A stretch of DNA of 64,000 bases from Venturia oleaginea (taxonomy: Eukaryota > Ascomycota > Dothideomycetes > Venturiales > Venturiaceae). The notes below the pieces were generated by a model. The model made no database searches. It was not told the origin of the DNA and was given only the letters and a program-made list of their open reading frames with translations. The stretch is from NCBI GenBank assembly GCA_013176395.1, contig JABMLP010000040.1, positions 62,001 to 126,000 of the forward strand, given 5' to 3'. Positions 32,052-43,334 of the stretch are shown here, one piece after another. Both the position numbers and the translations under genes were made by a program. The stretch's first letter is position 1; every line of letters begins with the position of its first letter.

Positions 32052-33889
32052 ACGTATTCCACCACCGAGCCGGCCACACCACCGAGCCGGCCACTTTTCC
32101 TTGGCACGACCAACTCATATTACGCCTCTTCAATTTTATCGCTATCAACAATAGATTCCAAGCTATCTGATTCAGAAGATATCTCAATATCCTTTTTACA
32201 CCTTCGCGCATTGTGCCCAGTCGCGCCGCAGTTCCCACAGCGCCGTAAAGCTGGCCGGGCTGTTTCTTGATCACCACTACCACGAGCCTACTTTGATTTC
32301 TGAGGCGCTACAGACGCCTCTGCAGCTACCTGCGCTGCTGCAGTCCCGTACTCTATAGTACCACCTTGCTGGATCCACTTCCTTTTGCGCGATTTTCGCT
32401 TCGTCATTACTGCCAATTGCTCTTCAAGCTCGTGGTTTCGTGCAATAAGTAGAGCGTTCTGGTGCAGCATCAATTCAGCGCCCTTTACAAGCTGAGAGAA
32501 GCCAGTCTGCACAGTATCTGGTGACCGAGTGAAAGATTCGCGTACAAGCTTTGATTGAGATCCAAATTCAAGAGTATTGCTTGGAGTCTTCGACTGCCAC
32601 GGCGTCTCCTGCAGTGGTGGTGCTGGTGGAGTACGTAGCCGTACTTCAAGGCGATCCAATACCACCTCCGCGTTGATAGGGACTAGCCCTACCATCTCAA
32701 AAGCCTTTCGACAGTTCTCTTCTGTAAACACGTCGAAAAATGCGTCTTTGAAGGCCGGGAGGAAGCCTTCTTTGTTGATATGGTAGACGCGTCGGCGTGC
32801 CAAGTCTCGAACTCGTTGAGAGTACTTGCACTTCAACGGCGAGGAAGCAGACCACATCAAGCCGCTGGAGGATATGCGATGAATGAGGTGGCATACAGAG
32901 CGTTAGGATCTTATGTTCGAGGCAGTAGTCCTTGAAATCCTGGTTGAGATGGCTCTCATGGCCGTCCAAGATGAGCAGCCTATACCCCCCTACTTGACGC
33001 GCCTTTGTATGCGCGTCAAAGTGCTTCAACCACTCAAGACCAAGCGCATTGTTTGTGCAGCCGTTCTCAGAGACCGAGAGCTTCCAATTCCATGGTATAC
33101 CTGCCTCCTCATACCACGCAGAGATGTGAACGCGTCCTTTGTAGATAATGAAGGGCGGGGTCGCATACCCAGCGGCGCAGATACTCTGGATAACTGTAAC
33201 CCACTCGCGATTGCCTGGCTGGATTAAATTAGGCCGTGTACGTCTTCCAGAAGCTGTGACGACCTTCATTGACCCAATAACGCCCATCTGGAAGCCAATC
33301 TCGTCAAAGCTGTGCGTATCCTTGTCGTGGATGCCGTACTTGGCTTTAGTATCTGCAATGAGCTTGAACCACGCGCCGATAATCTCTGGATCTTCCCGTA
33401 GTATCCTCTGCCTATCCTTGGCTCGATTGAAGGCCATCTTGAGCTCATCTGAGCGCGTTACAAACCTCTCAGCCCAGTTTTTCCCTACTGGCTCTCCACC
33501 GCGTACACCCAGCAGTTTATCCGCCATATCTGCCACCTCACACAGCCGGGGCGCAAATCCTCGCAAATCGAGGTCGAGGATATATTGGACAAGTGTTTTC
33601 TCTTCTGTTGCAGTGAGCTTATGGGAGTTTGGGCGGGTTTGAGATGGAGAGGCAATTCCGCGGAGCCGATCAGAGAGCCTTTGGTGTTTGATGTTGAAGG
33701 CTGCTGCAGCGCGCCGTAGGCTTTGAAATTGGCCAGAGGTATATGCCTGAAGAGCGAGATCAATTCTACCTTCTTCTTGAACGGCTATCGCGTTGCGCTG
33801 TTGAGACATTGCGTGTTGAAGAGGATAAGGGCTGTGCCAAGGAAAAGTGGCCGGCTCGGCGGTGTGGCCGGCTCGGTGGTGGAATACGT
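32052..33889 (-). mobile_element. pogo/Fot1-like DNA transposon, copy 1 (1,838 bp)
   Basis: The left end reads ACGTATTCCACCACCGAGCC and the right end is its reverse complement; the inverted repeat extends about 55 bases and holds a doubled ACCGAGCCGGCCAC motif. A TA dinucleotide flanks each end (32050-32051 and 33890-33891), as for Tc1/mariner-pogo insertions. The transposase lies on the minus strand and is broken. Ends and length agree closely with copy 3 at 59889, and the ends match copy 2 at 48865. Confidence 0.92.
32288..33809 (-). pseudogene. pogo-family transposase, frameshifted (copy 1)
   Basis: ATG 33809 opens MSQQRNAIAVQEEGRIDLAL, a psq-type helix-turn-helix; a CENP-B-type region follows (GKNWAERFVTRSDELKMAFN). 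The DDE core has its first Asp in HSFDEIGFQMG, the second in LLILDGHESHLNQ and the third in QRLDVVCF. One extra G near 32845 (GAGGAAG against GAGAAG in copy 3) shifts the frame right after the third Asp. The C-terminal part continues in the new frame, SPLKCKYSQRVRDLARRR, to a TAG at 32288 where copy 3 has Lys, so the zinc-knuckle tail is also lost. The copy is unlikely to make active enzyme. Confidence 0.9.
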
Positions 33890-33891
33890 TA

Positions 33892-34824
33892 TAGGCGCTA
33901 ATATCTTATTCCACCATCTCTACACTAAAAACCGAGAGACGTTAATAGTATCTTAATATCAACTTTGTTACGCTGAACGAGCAAAATAGAGTTATTCGGA
34001 AGTAGATTCAACACGAACTTAACGATAGGAGCCGATGAACAGAACGAGTGTCACCCTGTGACTTGACTGTATTGACTAGGGAGGTTAAGTAGACCGTGGC
34101 ATCTGCATGCATATATATGCATGTCAATGCATTCCTTGGCATCTATCACGTGTATAATGCCTGAGGTATCAAGGACAAACATGCCACTGTTCAACAAACT
34201 TCGATATTTCTCCCAATCCCCCAACCAAAATATCCCAAGACTACAATTTCGCGAATGGAATAACAACAACAACAAACTCCACCCATACCCGTAAGTATAA
34301 TTAGATAAATGCACAATGTATTCTTCAAGCTTGACCTTGCTGCCCACGACGCGCATATTTTACATCTTCCAAACGAGCAAACTATTGTGTATGAGCCGTG
34401 TTCCTGTGTCATATCAATTTCAAAATACCTATGGACCGCGAGGCTGAATTTGGTAGACTAGGAAAAAACGTAGAAATCGTATCTCAAGAACACCTTGACA
34501 TCCCCCCAATCCAAAATCGATATCGACATCGACATCAACTATGTACTCCCAAACAACTTATCAAATAGACACCGCGCAACGCCTCAAGAATATTTCTCAA
34601 AAGGCAAAGTCGAGACGAGTATTTTTGTCCATAATATTTTCATTCAAATCTATTCTGAGCTATCATCTACTTATCCATTGTTAAACCCCTTCGCAACTCC
34701 CATGCCCAAACCCGATGATCCTACTCTGACTCCCATTTTTTTGAATTATCGTGACCATCGTAATTATCGTCTCTGCGAACCTCTCGCCACCCATCAAAGG
34801 CACTCGTTCCCAACTCCATTTACC
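33892..34824. other. Spacer between transposon copy 1 and PCM1
   Basis: No gene is recognised. Near 34105-34135 there is a run of overlapping ATGCAT/TATATA palindromes. The last 100 bases are the presumed 3' untranslated region of PCM1. Confidence 0.3.
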
Positions 34825-36557
34825 TCAAGCACCATATTTCCTAACCACTCGCGAAACGGCGGAGGCCAAATCATCGGCCTCGCCTCTCGATGCAGCCTCT
34901 GCGTATACTCGGACGGCATCTTCCGTGCCACTGGCTCGTGCGAAAGATCGACCCTGCTTGTACTTGCCTGTCAAGTTTGCGATCTCGGCTTGAGCACCTT
35001 CTGGTGCTTCTAATTTTCTCTCAGCGTCAACAGCCCTGAAGATATTTCTGTCCCTCACTTCCACTTTGACGAGACGGTTGGGCAAATCGGAGTACGTGGC
35101 AAGCCAGTTATCGAGAGTCCAACTCTTGTGCGCGAGAATGACTTCGACAAGGAGAAGATCAGAGAGAGCGTCACCAACAGCTTGGTTGATGAGGTCGACG
35201 AGAGCGCGCAGGGTTTCCAGTGCATCAGCTTGAGCAGGAGATTTGGGCGAATGTTTTCGGATATCCTTGATTGCTTTTGGCGAGAAAAGGACGGTTCCAT
35301 GTCCGTTGGCTTCAAAGTAAACACCAATGTCGAAGCGAGTTGCTGCATGGTGGAGATACTTGACTCCAGTGTTGGTGCATACAACGTCAAGCCTCAAGTG
35401 CTCTTTAATGTATTGCGTTGATGCCCCGTTGGCATATGCGGTCTGAACGACGCCTATGGTGAGTTTTTCTGCCAGACCGGAGGCGCGGCCCAGATCTCCC
35501 AAGAAAGATGCTGCAAGGGTTGCGATTCGATCACCGTCGAGAAGGTGGAAAGTCGAGTGCCTGTCGAGATAGTAGTAGACAAGACGATCGGCGTCGCCGT
35601 CTAGAGAGGCGGAACGATCCATTGGTCCTGATTTTGACGACGGAGGAGCGCGTTGTTGGGTCTTGACGAAGTCGGCGCCGCATGAGACGTTCAGAGACCC
35701 TGGGTCGACAACATTGTCGTTTACGATCTTGATGTCTATGCCGCCCTCTGCTGCGGTGGGAAGGTACTTGACCAGCTCTCGGAGTTTTGGTCCACCGACA
35801 CCATTCGCGCAATCAACCGTGACATGACCTGTGGTCTTCCTGTGCTTCATTGCCTGCCTGAATGCCGTGGAGATCTTGTCGTAATATCCCTTCTCGCTGA
35901 CTTCGCCATATTCATATTGTGTGCCCTTGGTGTTTACACATCGGACAAGATAGTGCAACTGCGGCGTGGTGAGAAGCTTGTAGTCGGTGTATTGGGCATC
36001 GGTAGCTTGGAGAGCGTCAACGAGCGAAGCTACGAGGGTAGAACCAGATGCTCGAGTATCGCGAGCATAGATGACGCGAGCTGGTGCCTCAAGCTTGACT
36101 TTCAAGTCCCTGGCAAGCTTCTGGTAAGCTTCGAAGAGAGCCTCGTCGGTCGAGGCGTTGGCAAGGGTGGTTGCATAGGGTTCCCAAGATTGCTAAAACA
36201 AAGTTAGAAGAGGTTCCCTTGGCATAGTAATCGAATATAGAAGGCCCACCTCAAGCATTTCGCCCTAAATCAATTGTCAGCCTAGTTGATGCGGCCTCGT
36301 CAGGCCGGAGCGCATACCATGGGATCCACCAGTTTGATGCCATTATCCTCGGGAGGATTATGGCTGGCCGTGATCATAACACCAATGGTCTGGCCATTGA
36401 GTTTTCGGGACCTCAGACTGGCCAGGAGACCAGTTCGGAAGACCACAGAGTCGAGTAGGCTTGCTTTCATACGAAAGCCTGCGGTACCGTACTGGAACGC
36501 ATGTTCTGGCTTTGGGTGACGAGCACTGGCAGCAACAATCTTGTCGTGTTCAGCCAT
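34825..36557 (-). CDS. PCM1: Phosphoacetylglucosamine mutase
   Basis: Minus-strand exons 36557..36318, 36264..36250 and 36192..34825; 540 residues from ATG 36557. The middle exon is only 15 nt and encodes GEMLE; it is framed by good GT-AG sites, and leaving it out would delete conserved residues between VDPM and [11 protein letters not shown]. The enzyme interconverts GlcNAc-6-phosphate and GlcNAc-1-phosphate on the route to UDP-GlcNAc, the precursor of chitin and N-glycans. Visible sites: the phosphoserine loop [13 protein letters not shown], the metal-binding DGDADR, the sugar-binding [11 protein letters not shown], and the phosphate-binding [12 protein letters not shown] near the C-terminus. 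No lesion is seen. Confidence 0.95.
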
Positions 36558-37051
36558 GATTGTTCTTGGTTTGATCCAGTGATTCAGCTGGCGGTACGAG
36601 AGCAGACCGAGTGGGCGGTTAAGAAAGAAGTGGGAGGGAGGCCGGCTTAATAGGGAGGTTTTGGACGTGGTGCTGATTGGCTTCGGGGCTGATTTTTTAA
36701 GAGCGGGAAGTTTCCAGTTGGAGGATTTGCGCCGTGTGTCTTGAATGCACAGGCTGGATGGAAGACGATGGTAATTGGCACGGTTGATCCCAAGAAGGAC
36801 AATCAAACAATCACAATTCACAATCAAGATCCAAGGACTCACGATGATCAAAAGCCGCAAGGTCTATCGTGCTTCCCAGGGTCAATGTAGGAATATCTCG
36901 AAATAAAGGTGGGTAGTTCTACACGCGCGACAAGCGAGCACTAGCGTTGACATGGAAACGAAGGATCATCGAGCCATTGGCATTGACATTGCACTACACT
37001 GACACTGACATTGGCACTGACACTGGCACTGACAATTCAGTCACATCCGCC
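36558..37051. promoter_or_regulatory. Divergent upstream region of PCM1 and the mL40 gene
   Basis: The two genes read away from each other. A CACTGACA/TGGCACTGACA repeat lies at about 37000-37040, just before the mL40 start. No other gene is recognised. Confidence 0.35.
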
Positions 37052-37650
37052 ATGAAGTTCCTCTGGAGTACGCCGTCACTACGCGCTGGCGGGTCTGCAT
37101 CATGCTCGTCCATATTACCCAGGATAGCACCTCCGCGGACATGCCAATGGCAATCGACATCTCCAAAATCAATACAATGCTCGGCCTTTTCGACGTCTCC
37201 CATCTTGCAGAAGAGGAAGAAGGGTGACAAGAAGGACATACGAATAAGTGCGTCGGACGCGTGGCAGATGTAAGAATCCATCACTAATGCAGAACAGCCA
37301 TGATTCGATACTTTCTCATGCATCCCAAAACCCCTCGAGTCCTCCGTCTCTCTCGTCTGCGCGGCCTCCGACACTGGACGATACATCGCGCATGGCAATT
37401 GCACAAGGCAAAGTTGCGGAGGCAGCAGGAATTGGATCTGGAGCGACAGTACAACGAGATGCGGAAGGCGTGCGAGGAATTGCGGTTAATTGGAAGCAAT
37501 GGCCTACCAGGTGGCAAAAACGAGGGCCAACTGTTCAGGACAGCGATGATGAAGAAAAACGTGTGGGAGGGTGTGCCGGTTGAATATGCGAGGATACAGA
37601 CTGAGTGGCCGAGTAAAAACGGGTGGAATCATGGGTGGACCAGAGCATGA
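37052..37650 (+). CDS. MRPL28: Mitochondrial large-subunit ribosomal protein mL40 (MRPL28)
   Basis: Exons 37052..37247 and 37298..37650 with a 50-nt intron (GTGCGT to CAG); 182 residues. The join produces KKDIRITMIRYFLMHPKTPR, which fits the family pattern at that point; other splice choices break the frame. Exon 1 encodes a basic N-terminus with Ser and Arg, as in mitochondrial presequences, then QKRKKGDKK. Exon 2 carries the conserved LRHWTIHRAWQLHKAK and a helical tail. The protein is part of the mitochondrial ribosome. The length is close to yeast MRPL28. Confidence 0.85.
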
Positions 37651-38033
37651 ATCGCCGAAAATGCGTGATGCATAACATTTCTTCTCAGAAAAATATAAGA
37701 TGGACAGATTGCGAGCGAAAGAGCACAAAGGCATGTCTTGACGAGCATGACACCAAAGCATGCGTAGTGTTGGGTCCAAGTTGAAGCCTCTCTCTCGAGT
37801 CGGCATCATGGAAAAGAATGAGCTTCTGTAAACTAGGGTCAAACAGTCAGCTACAATTCAGACCTGCACAACGTCAGCGTCTTGTATCATATTACTTAGC
37901 TGTAGACCCAGATGATCGATAGACACCATACATCGAGGTTGAGATAGTTGGTTGCAAACTAAATTCTCGTTTGGGCATGGCGCACTAGAGCTAAAATCTT
38001 TCTCTCGACCTCCTCTCAAATCCGTGACAAATC
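37651..38033. other. Spacer, nothing recognised
   Basis: Short region between the 3' end of the mL40 gene and the start of the deaminase-like gene, both on the plus strand. No motif could be supported. Confidence 0.3.
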
Positions 38034-39611
38034 ATGCCCGATCCCGACACATCAACCCCGACAAATTCAATATGGAATGACATCGATCGAGATCAGTTCG
38101 AAGAAAATGCTGATGAATTGGAGGCTCTTAAATACAGAGCGGCGCCATGGGCGCAACCACGATCCGAATGGTCTCAGGACAATGATGATCGATATCTCAT
38201 TCCTTATGCTGTCGAAAGGCAACTCGCCGATGATTTGGCCTACATTTCCGCTTGCGAACCAAAAGTTGTGACAGTCACAGCCGCGACAGTTGAAGCAAAC
38301 GAACACCCACCCGGTATCACCATCCGGCTAGCAGGTAATAAAGGCATAAGAGAATATGTTCAGCATGCCTTGGACAAGATCCTGCGAAACGTGGAACAAT
38401 GTGCTCGAAAAGGTAGAAACTGTCCGACATATTGAGAGTGTAATTGTGCTAACCACTGGCCAGAAATATCACAACAGCAATGTGCAGACAACTGTCTCGA
38501 GATTGTGGTTCAGCTCAACATGAACAGGCTTTTCAAAAGAATAGGATCTCGCCATTTCGAGAAGCCAAAACACCTTGCTCTTTACGCGAAAGGTCCAATA
38601 AGCCCCCAGTGGAGTAAGTTGATGTCGAAGCCTGTTCAGAGAAAACAAGACGCCATCAGCCTTGCTGTAGAAGCAGAAGAATTCAACACTGTTTTCGACC
38701 GCCTCGAAAATGCCGAGTCGGAACACGACCGGGTTCACGCTCTGGTCGATCTGGTAAGAAAAGCTTTCGCTTTCACCATCGATGGACGCTCTCTTCAAGA
38801 ACGACTAGAAAAGGCAGGCTATGGGAAGAAGACGTTGTCCACAAGACCGTTTCGCGAGATCAACAAAACAGCAGCTTACTGGCGCATCTGCTGCAATCTG
38901 GCAACCTTCGCGCATTCGCATCGCATATACTTCCAGAGCTTGACCCTGATCCCAATCCAGCACTACAATCCATCCACGCGGCCAGGAAAGGAAGAAGAAG
39001 AGAGGTTCGTTCATGCAGAAGTGCAAGTCATCACATACTACGAAACTACCAATCCGCCACTATGGCCACGCGCTCTCGGAACTTCCAAGAAAGCATGTTT
39101 CCTCTGCTACGAATTCATTCGTTGTCATGGCTGCCTCAAGGTCTCCAAATCACACGGCATTGTTTTTTCGAGGTGGGCTGTGCCTGACAGGAAAGACTAC
39201 TCACCGGAATCTCTCGCAAGGCTGCGCAAAACAATACAGAGTGTAGATGAACGTGTCACAGAGGAGCTCGAGAAAGCAGGGATTGGTCGAATTAAACAGG
39301 ATGATCCGGTGCAAAGTTCGATTGATCTTAACTATTTCTCGCTGCCTAATGCTTCTGCCACGTCGTTACAAAGTGCCAGGAGCAGTATCTCAACTTTCGC
39401 CCCCGGCGCCCCGTCCAGTCACACCGATGTAGATCAAGGGGCCGCAGTCAAAGACCTTGGTCATACGCAGTCTTTTTCCCAACATGGGCAAAGTTCGACG
39501 GCAAATACCAAGTTTTTCTTCGGATGTCTGAAGCGCATATTCGCATGCCTGAAAGTCCCGGGCAAGGACAAAGACGAAGCCTCGGATGGTTTCAGCCCAA
39601 GCAGTAAATGA
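38034..39611 (+). CDS. Protein with an OTT_1508-like deaminase motif pattern
   Basis: Exons 38034..38412 and 38464..39611 with a 51-nt intron; 508 residues. The N-terminal 290 residues are helical and unassigned. A zinc-deaminase pattern follows: His-Ala-Glu in RFVHAEVQVITYYE (H310, E312) and, 25 residues on, Cys-x2-Cys in SKKACFLCYEFIRCHG (C338, C341), then VSKSHGIVFSRWAVP. This order and the SHG...W ending fit the OTT_1508-like group of nucleic-acid deaminase-like proteins that is spread among fungi. Substrate and role are unknown. The tail is Ser-rich and ends in a basic, Cys-containing segment (FFGCLKRIFACLKVPGK) that could contact membrane. No signal peptide or lesion is visible. Confidence 0.72.
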
Positions 39612-40417
39612 TGGGAAGCGAAAAGAAAATAGAGTGCACCGTGAAACACGATTGCTTCCCGTATACCAGGCCATCTCAGCCTTGCATATTCAATCCTCGC
39701 CCTCGCCCTCGACCTGTCAGATATCAGAAGAGCCAATGGGCATTCTTGCCGCTGTATTGTGGTGAGACACTGCTCACGACTCAGCCTTGCACCTTGATAG
39801 TCGTCACTACAATTGGCGTGGAGATGATATACGTGTACATGTTCATAGCTGATAGATTATCAAAATGGCCGAACTTCTAAAACCCATAATGGATACAATG
39901 ACGTCTCACAGCTCAGGATGGTGGCAAATAGATCAAGTGATCTGCTTATCCGGATACGAGGAGGGATGTTGCTTGTTACTCGGTCGTCCTCGGTGTTGTT
40001 GATAGCCAGCACGCTTGAATTTGATGCAAGGCAGAGCAACGTGCATAAACGGGCGCGACCGGCGCGTACTCCGACTCCGTAGCACTGTTGGATTGTTCCA
40101 TGTCGGGCTGTGTGAGTATAATAGGAGTAGCGAGTAGCATTCTGTGTAAATTAATCAATATCGGGATTGGTCACGTGCTACCCTACGCGAACAAATCATT
40201 GTTTGCCATGCCGTGCCCCTCTTCGTTTTGGTGGGGGCCATGTCTGTTTTCGAGTTCCATCATTTCTTATTGGCCGACACAAATTCCTTTGCGCCATTTC
40301 TCTCACCAGTAACTCCATACCAAACAACCGACCTACTCCAAACAAGAGACTGACCTCTTCAAGTCGTAGGGAACTGCTCTCTCTTATCTTGGGATCCCAG
40401 AACTCCGTTGAGTCATC
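39612..40417. other. Spacer upstream of the profilin gene
   Basis: No gene is recognised in about 800 bases. The last part is the presumed profilin promoter and 5' untranslated region. Confidence 0.3.
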
Positions 40418-41101
40418 ATGTCCTGGCAAGGTACCAATACTATGCCCACTTTGACTCAAAACAAAAGGCTGACGTGATGCTGTAGCATACATTGACACCA
40501 GGTACCGCCTGTCCTCTCCTCGCTCCCAGACCACCTTCTAACCAACTCCATAGCCTCATCGGCACCGGCAATGTCGACAGCGCTGCTATATTTAGTGTCA
40601 ATGGAAAGGACAACTGGGCACGGTCTGCCGACTTCAAGGTACGCGGGACGGATGACACACTTTTCAGGCAAAGATTGGCATATGGAAGAAGTGAAGAAAG
40701 CAGACTGGACAACAGCTGACACCCTCCCAGATTAGTCCGGAAGAAATGAAGGTCCTACTCGACGGCTTCGAAGACCCAACCCCCCTCTATGGCTCCGGCT
40801 TCCACGTCAACGGCGTCAAATACACCGTCATCGGCGCAACAGAAAAGACCTTACGGGGAAAACAGGTACTACCTCCCCTCGTACAAGATACAAAATAGTT
40901 GTCTAGCATAAACCGGACATCGGAAACCACTCCGAAAAATTGGGCTGACATGTATCCACCTCCCAGGGCAAAAACGGCATGATTGTCGCAAAGACAACGC
41001 AAGCCCTACTCTTTGCTCACCACGATGAAAACGTCACAACCCAGAACTGCGTCAGCACCGTCGAGGCTCTGCAGGATTATTTGGTCGGTGTTGGGTATTA
41101 G
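40418..41101 (+). CDS. PFY1: Profilin
   Basis: Five exons: 40418..40430 (13 nt), 40486..40501 (16 nt), 40554..40638, 40731..40865 and 40967..41101, giving exactly 127 residues. The protein starts MSWQAYIDTSLIGTGNVDSA, the typical profilin N-terminus, and contains FSVNGKDNWARSADF, GFHVNGVKYTVIGATEKTL, KNGMIVAKTTQALLFAHHDE and a C-terminal VEALQDYLVGVGY helix. Profilin binds actin monomers, polyproline and phosphoinositides and feeds actin to formins. The length matches other fungal profilins. The first two exons are too short to be seen as open frames; their existence follows from family conservation and from GT-AG sites that all agree in phase. Confidence 0.95.
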
Positions 41102-41797
41102 ACATGAATGGCATATATGCATGGATCGAATTGCGAAATGATATGATTACCTAGTCCCCACCACGACTGATTTTCTGGTGGGACTCTTTCGATGTCTTAT
41201 AAACTCCTTTGGCATCGAGATATACAATAACGTTTCGGATGAGGGCGGGGCAGCGGAGGATGTGAGGATAGTAGCGTAGGGATGGCATTGGTAGATATAA
41301 TGAATGAGATGAGAGCATGATCGTTGCTCATGATTTGGCATCGCTTCCGCGAAGGTGAGCACACATGGCTGACAACTTTTTTCTTTGGGAATACAGATAC
41401 CATCCTCTAATGTACTTCTCTAATCTAACATTAGGCCACCCTTTTCCCCAGGAGCGGTTGCTTTCTGGATTGCTAGGAATTTGTAGCTAAACAACTTGGA
41501 CTGAGGATATATATTTACATCTGGGAGCTTTGAGGATCCGACTATGAATGAAAAGAGGGACGCGAGATTGTCTCACTGCTGAAAGAAAAGTATTCCTTAT
41601 TTCGTTGTGAGATATGCTATGATATTACCTCTCAGCGCATTTACCAGAAACGCTCGTTTTGCGTGAAAGTACCGTCCCAATCATCATCACAAAACACGCT
41701 ATCAGATATCACCTCCCAGCGCACTAACACCAGAAACGCTCGTTTTGTATGAAAGTACCGTCACAATTGCACCCACCAAACCCCCTTTCAATCCAAA
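41102..41797. repeat. Spacer holding a ~75-bp direct repeat
   Basis: Two imperfect copies lie at about 41616-41685 and 41698-41767; both contain CCAGAAACGCTCGTTTTG and GAAAGTACCGTC. No gene is recognised in the rest of the spacer. Confidence 0.65.
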
Positions 41798-43071
41798 CTA
41801 AATCCTCACCTCCCCCAACCTCTTAACAACAACATCATAATACCGCACCTGCAAAGCCTCCTTCACCCTCCCAACCCCCTCATCCGCCTCCTTCTCAAGC
41901 CCAAACGCCTCAACCCCCCTCAAACAAGCCAAAACAACACCCCAAAACCTCTCCCCCAGATATCCCCGTATATAACCTAACCACACCCCCTTCTCCAACA
42001 ATCTCTGCTTCACTCTGATCGTTTGACTTGGGCGTGCCGTTGAGAGATCGATGTAGAGGATGGAGTGCATAGGGGACCAGTATGCGATTTCCAGGAGGAT
42101 GATGCCGAGGGAGTATATGTCTTTTGATTTTTTGTAGGGGATTTGTTTGGGGGGAGGTGGAGGTTTGGGTTTTTGGGCGGCGGCAGATATCTAGGGATGC
42201 GTTTTTTGGGGGGTTTTCAGTTAGTTCTTCGTTTTTGGTTGGACGGGAGTAGTGGAAGCCGGAGATGTAGGGGTGGTTGAAGTTTATGTTTTGCCATGGG
42301 GAGGCGGAGTCGAGGGAGGAGTCGAAAGAGGCGGTGGAGGGGGTTAGGGGATGAGGATGTGGAGAAAAAGAGAATATTGTGGGAGCGGAGACCTTTATGT
42401 ACCCAATCTACTGCGTGTAATTTTTCGACGATTTCACTGAGGGCGTGGCAGAGGGCTATGCGGGATGTTAAACTTGGCATGGGTTTGAAGATATCTTGGA
42501 GGAGGGAGATTGGACGTTTGGTGGAGGGGATTCCTGGGGTTTCGAAGACGAGACCGAAGCGTAGTCGCGGAAGTAACCTAGACAATGAGGAGCGCGGAAT
42601 TTATTGTATCGCAAGGGAGCCCAGTCGCTGTTGGCTCGACTGTTCCTCGTGCCCTGAGGCGCTTTGGATAAGGCCTCGACCATGAAGGTATGCTTGGGAG
42701 GGGTTGCATGAGACTCTCATGCTGTGGGTATTAAAAGTCGTGCTTGATTTGACGATGTCCAAAAGCTGGTCCATCCTATCATTCAATTGTAGAAACTGAA
42801 ATTCTGTTCGTCGTTGGCGTTCTAAGAGTTCTCCCATCTGCTGTTGGGTCAACATGCTTTTCATGTAATCGTTCATTACTCCGAGTCTGGTCACAAGCTC
42901 TTTCATTGCCTCTTTATCAAAGGTGGCCCATTTGAGCCCGGCAGGAATCTGCTGCGTGCTTTTGACGCACGCAAGAGCTTTAGCCAGAAGCTCCTTTGAT
43001 CGAGGGAAGCGATCTTGAAACGTCGACCCGGCACGCTTCAGCGCAAGAGCTAGATGAGAGGAAAGAGGCAT
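41798..43071 (-). pseudogene. Degenerate fungal protein-kinase-like gene, possibly with HeLo-type N-terminus
   Basis: Read from ATG 43071: LKWATFDKEAMKELVTRLGV and MLTQQQMGELLERQRRTEFQ, a helical segment like the end of HeLo-type domains in fungal HeLo-kinase proteins; the start of such a domain is missing. Kinase pieces follow: APHCLGYFRD, RFGLVFETPG, ALCHALSEIVEKLHAVDW followed by VHKGLRSHNILFF, and a C-terminal block LLEKGVWLGYIRGYLGERFW to VVLACLRG. They lie in at least two frames, with a TAA near 42600 and a shift near 42560. More breaks occur between 42300 and 42070. In this group the usual HRD of kinases is replaced by HKxLRSxN, so the intact relatives may already be weak kinases. The family assignment is tentative. 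Confidence 0.5.
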
Positions 43072-43334
43072 TCAACATGTCGATGGGACTGGGTGAATGA
43101 AATTGCTAGAAGCCTGTCGATATCGATCTCCTCTGAAGGGACTCCATATTGAAGATATCATCGGTTTGTGAAGAGTGGGAGAGTGAATTAAGTAGCGTGT
43201 AGAATAGAGCCGCGAACTAGGCCGCTTTGGCACGTGACACAACGTCTCAAGGTTCCCATCGCATTGCACCTGATCCCCATCATCAATCCTCCTTAATGCC
43301 ATCCATCGCCTCAATAGACAGGTAAGTCCTCGCC
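43072..43334. promoter_or_regulatory. Upstream region between the kinase-like relict and the TRF-like gene
   Basis: Short divergent spacer. No motif could be named. Confidence 0.3.
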
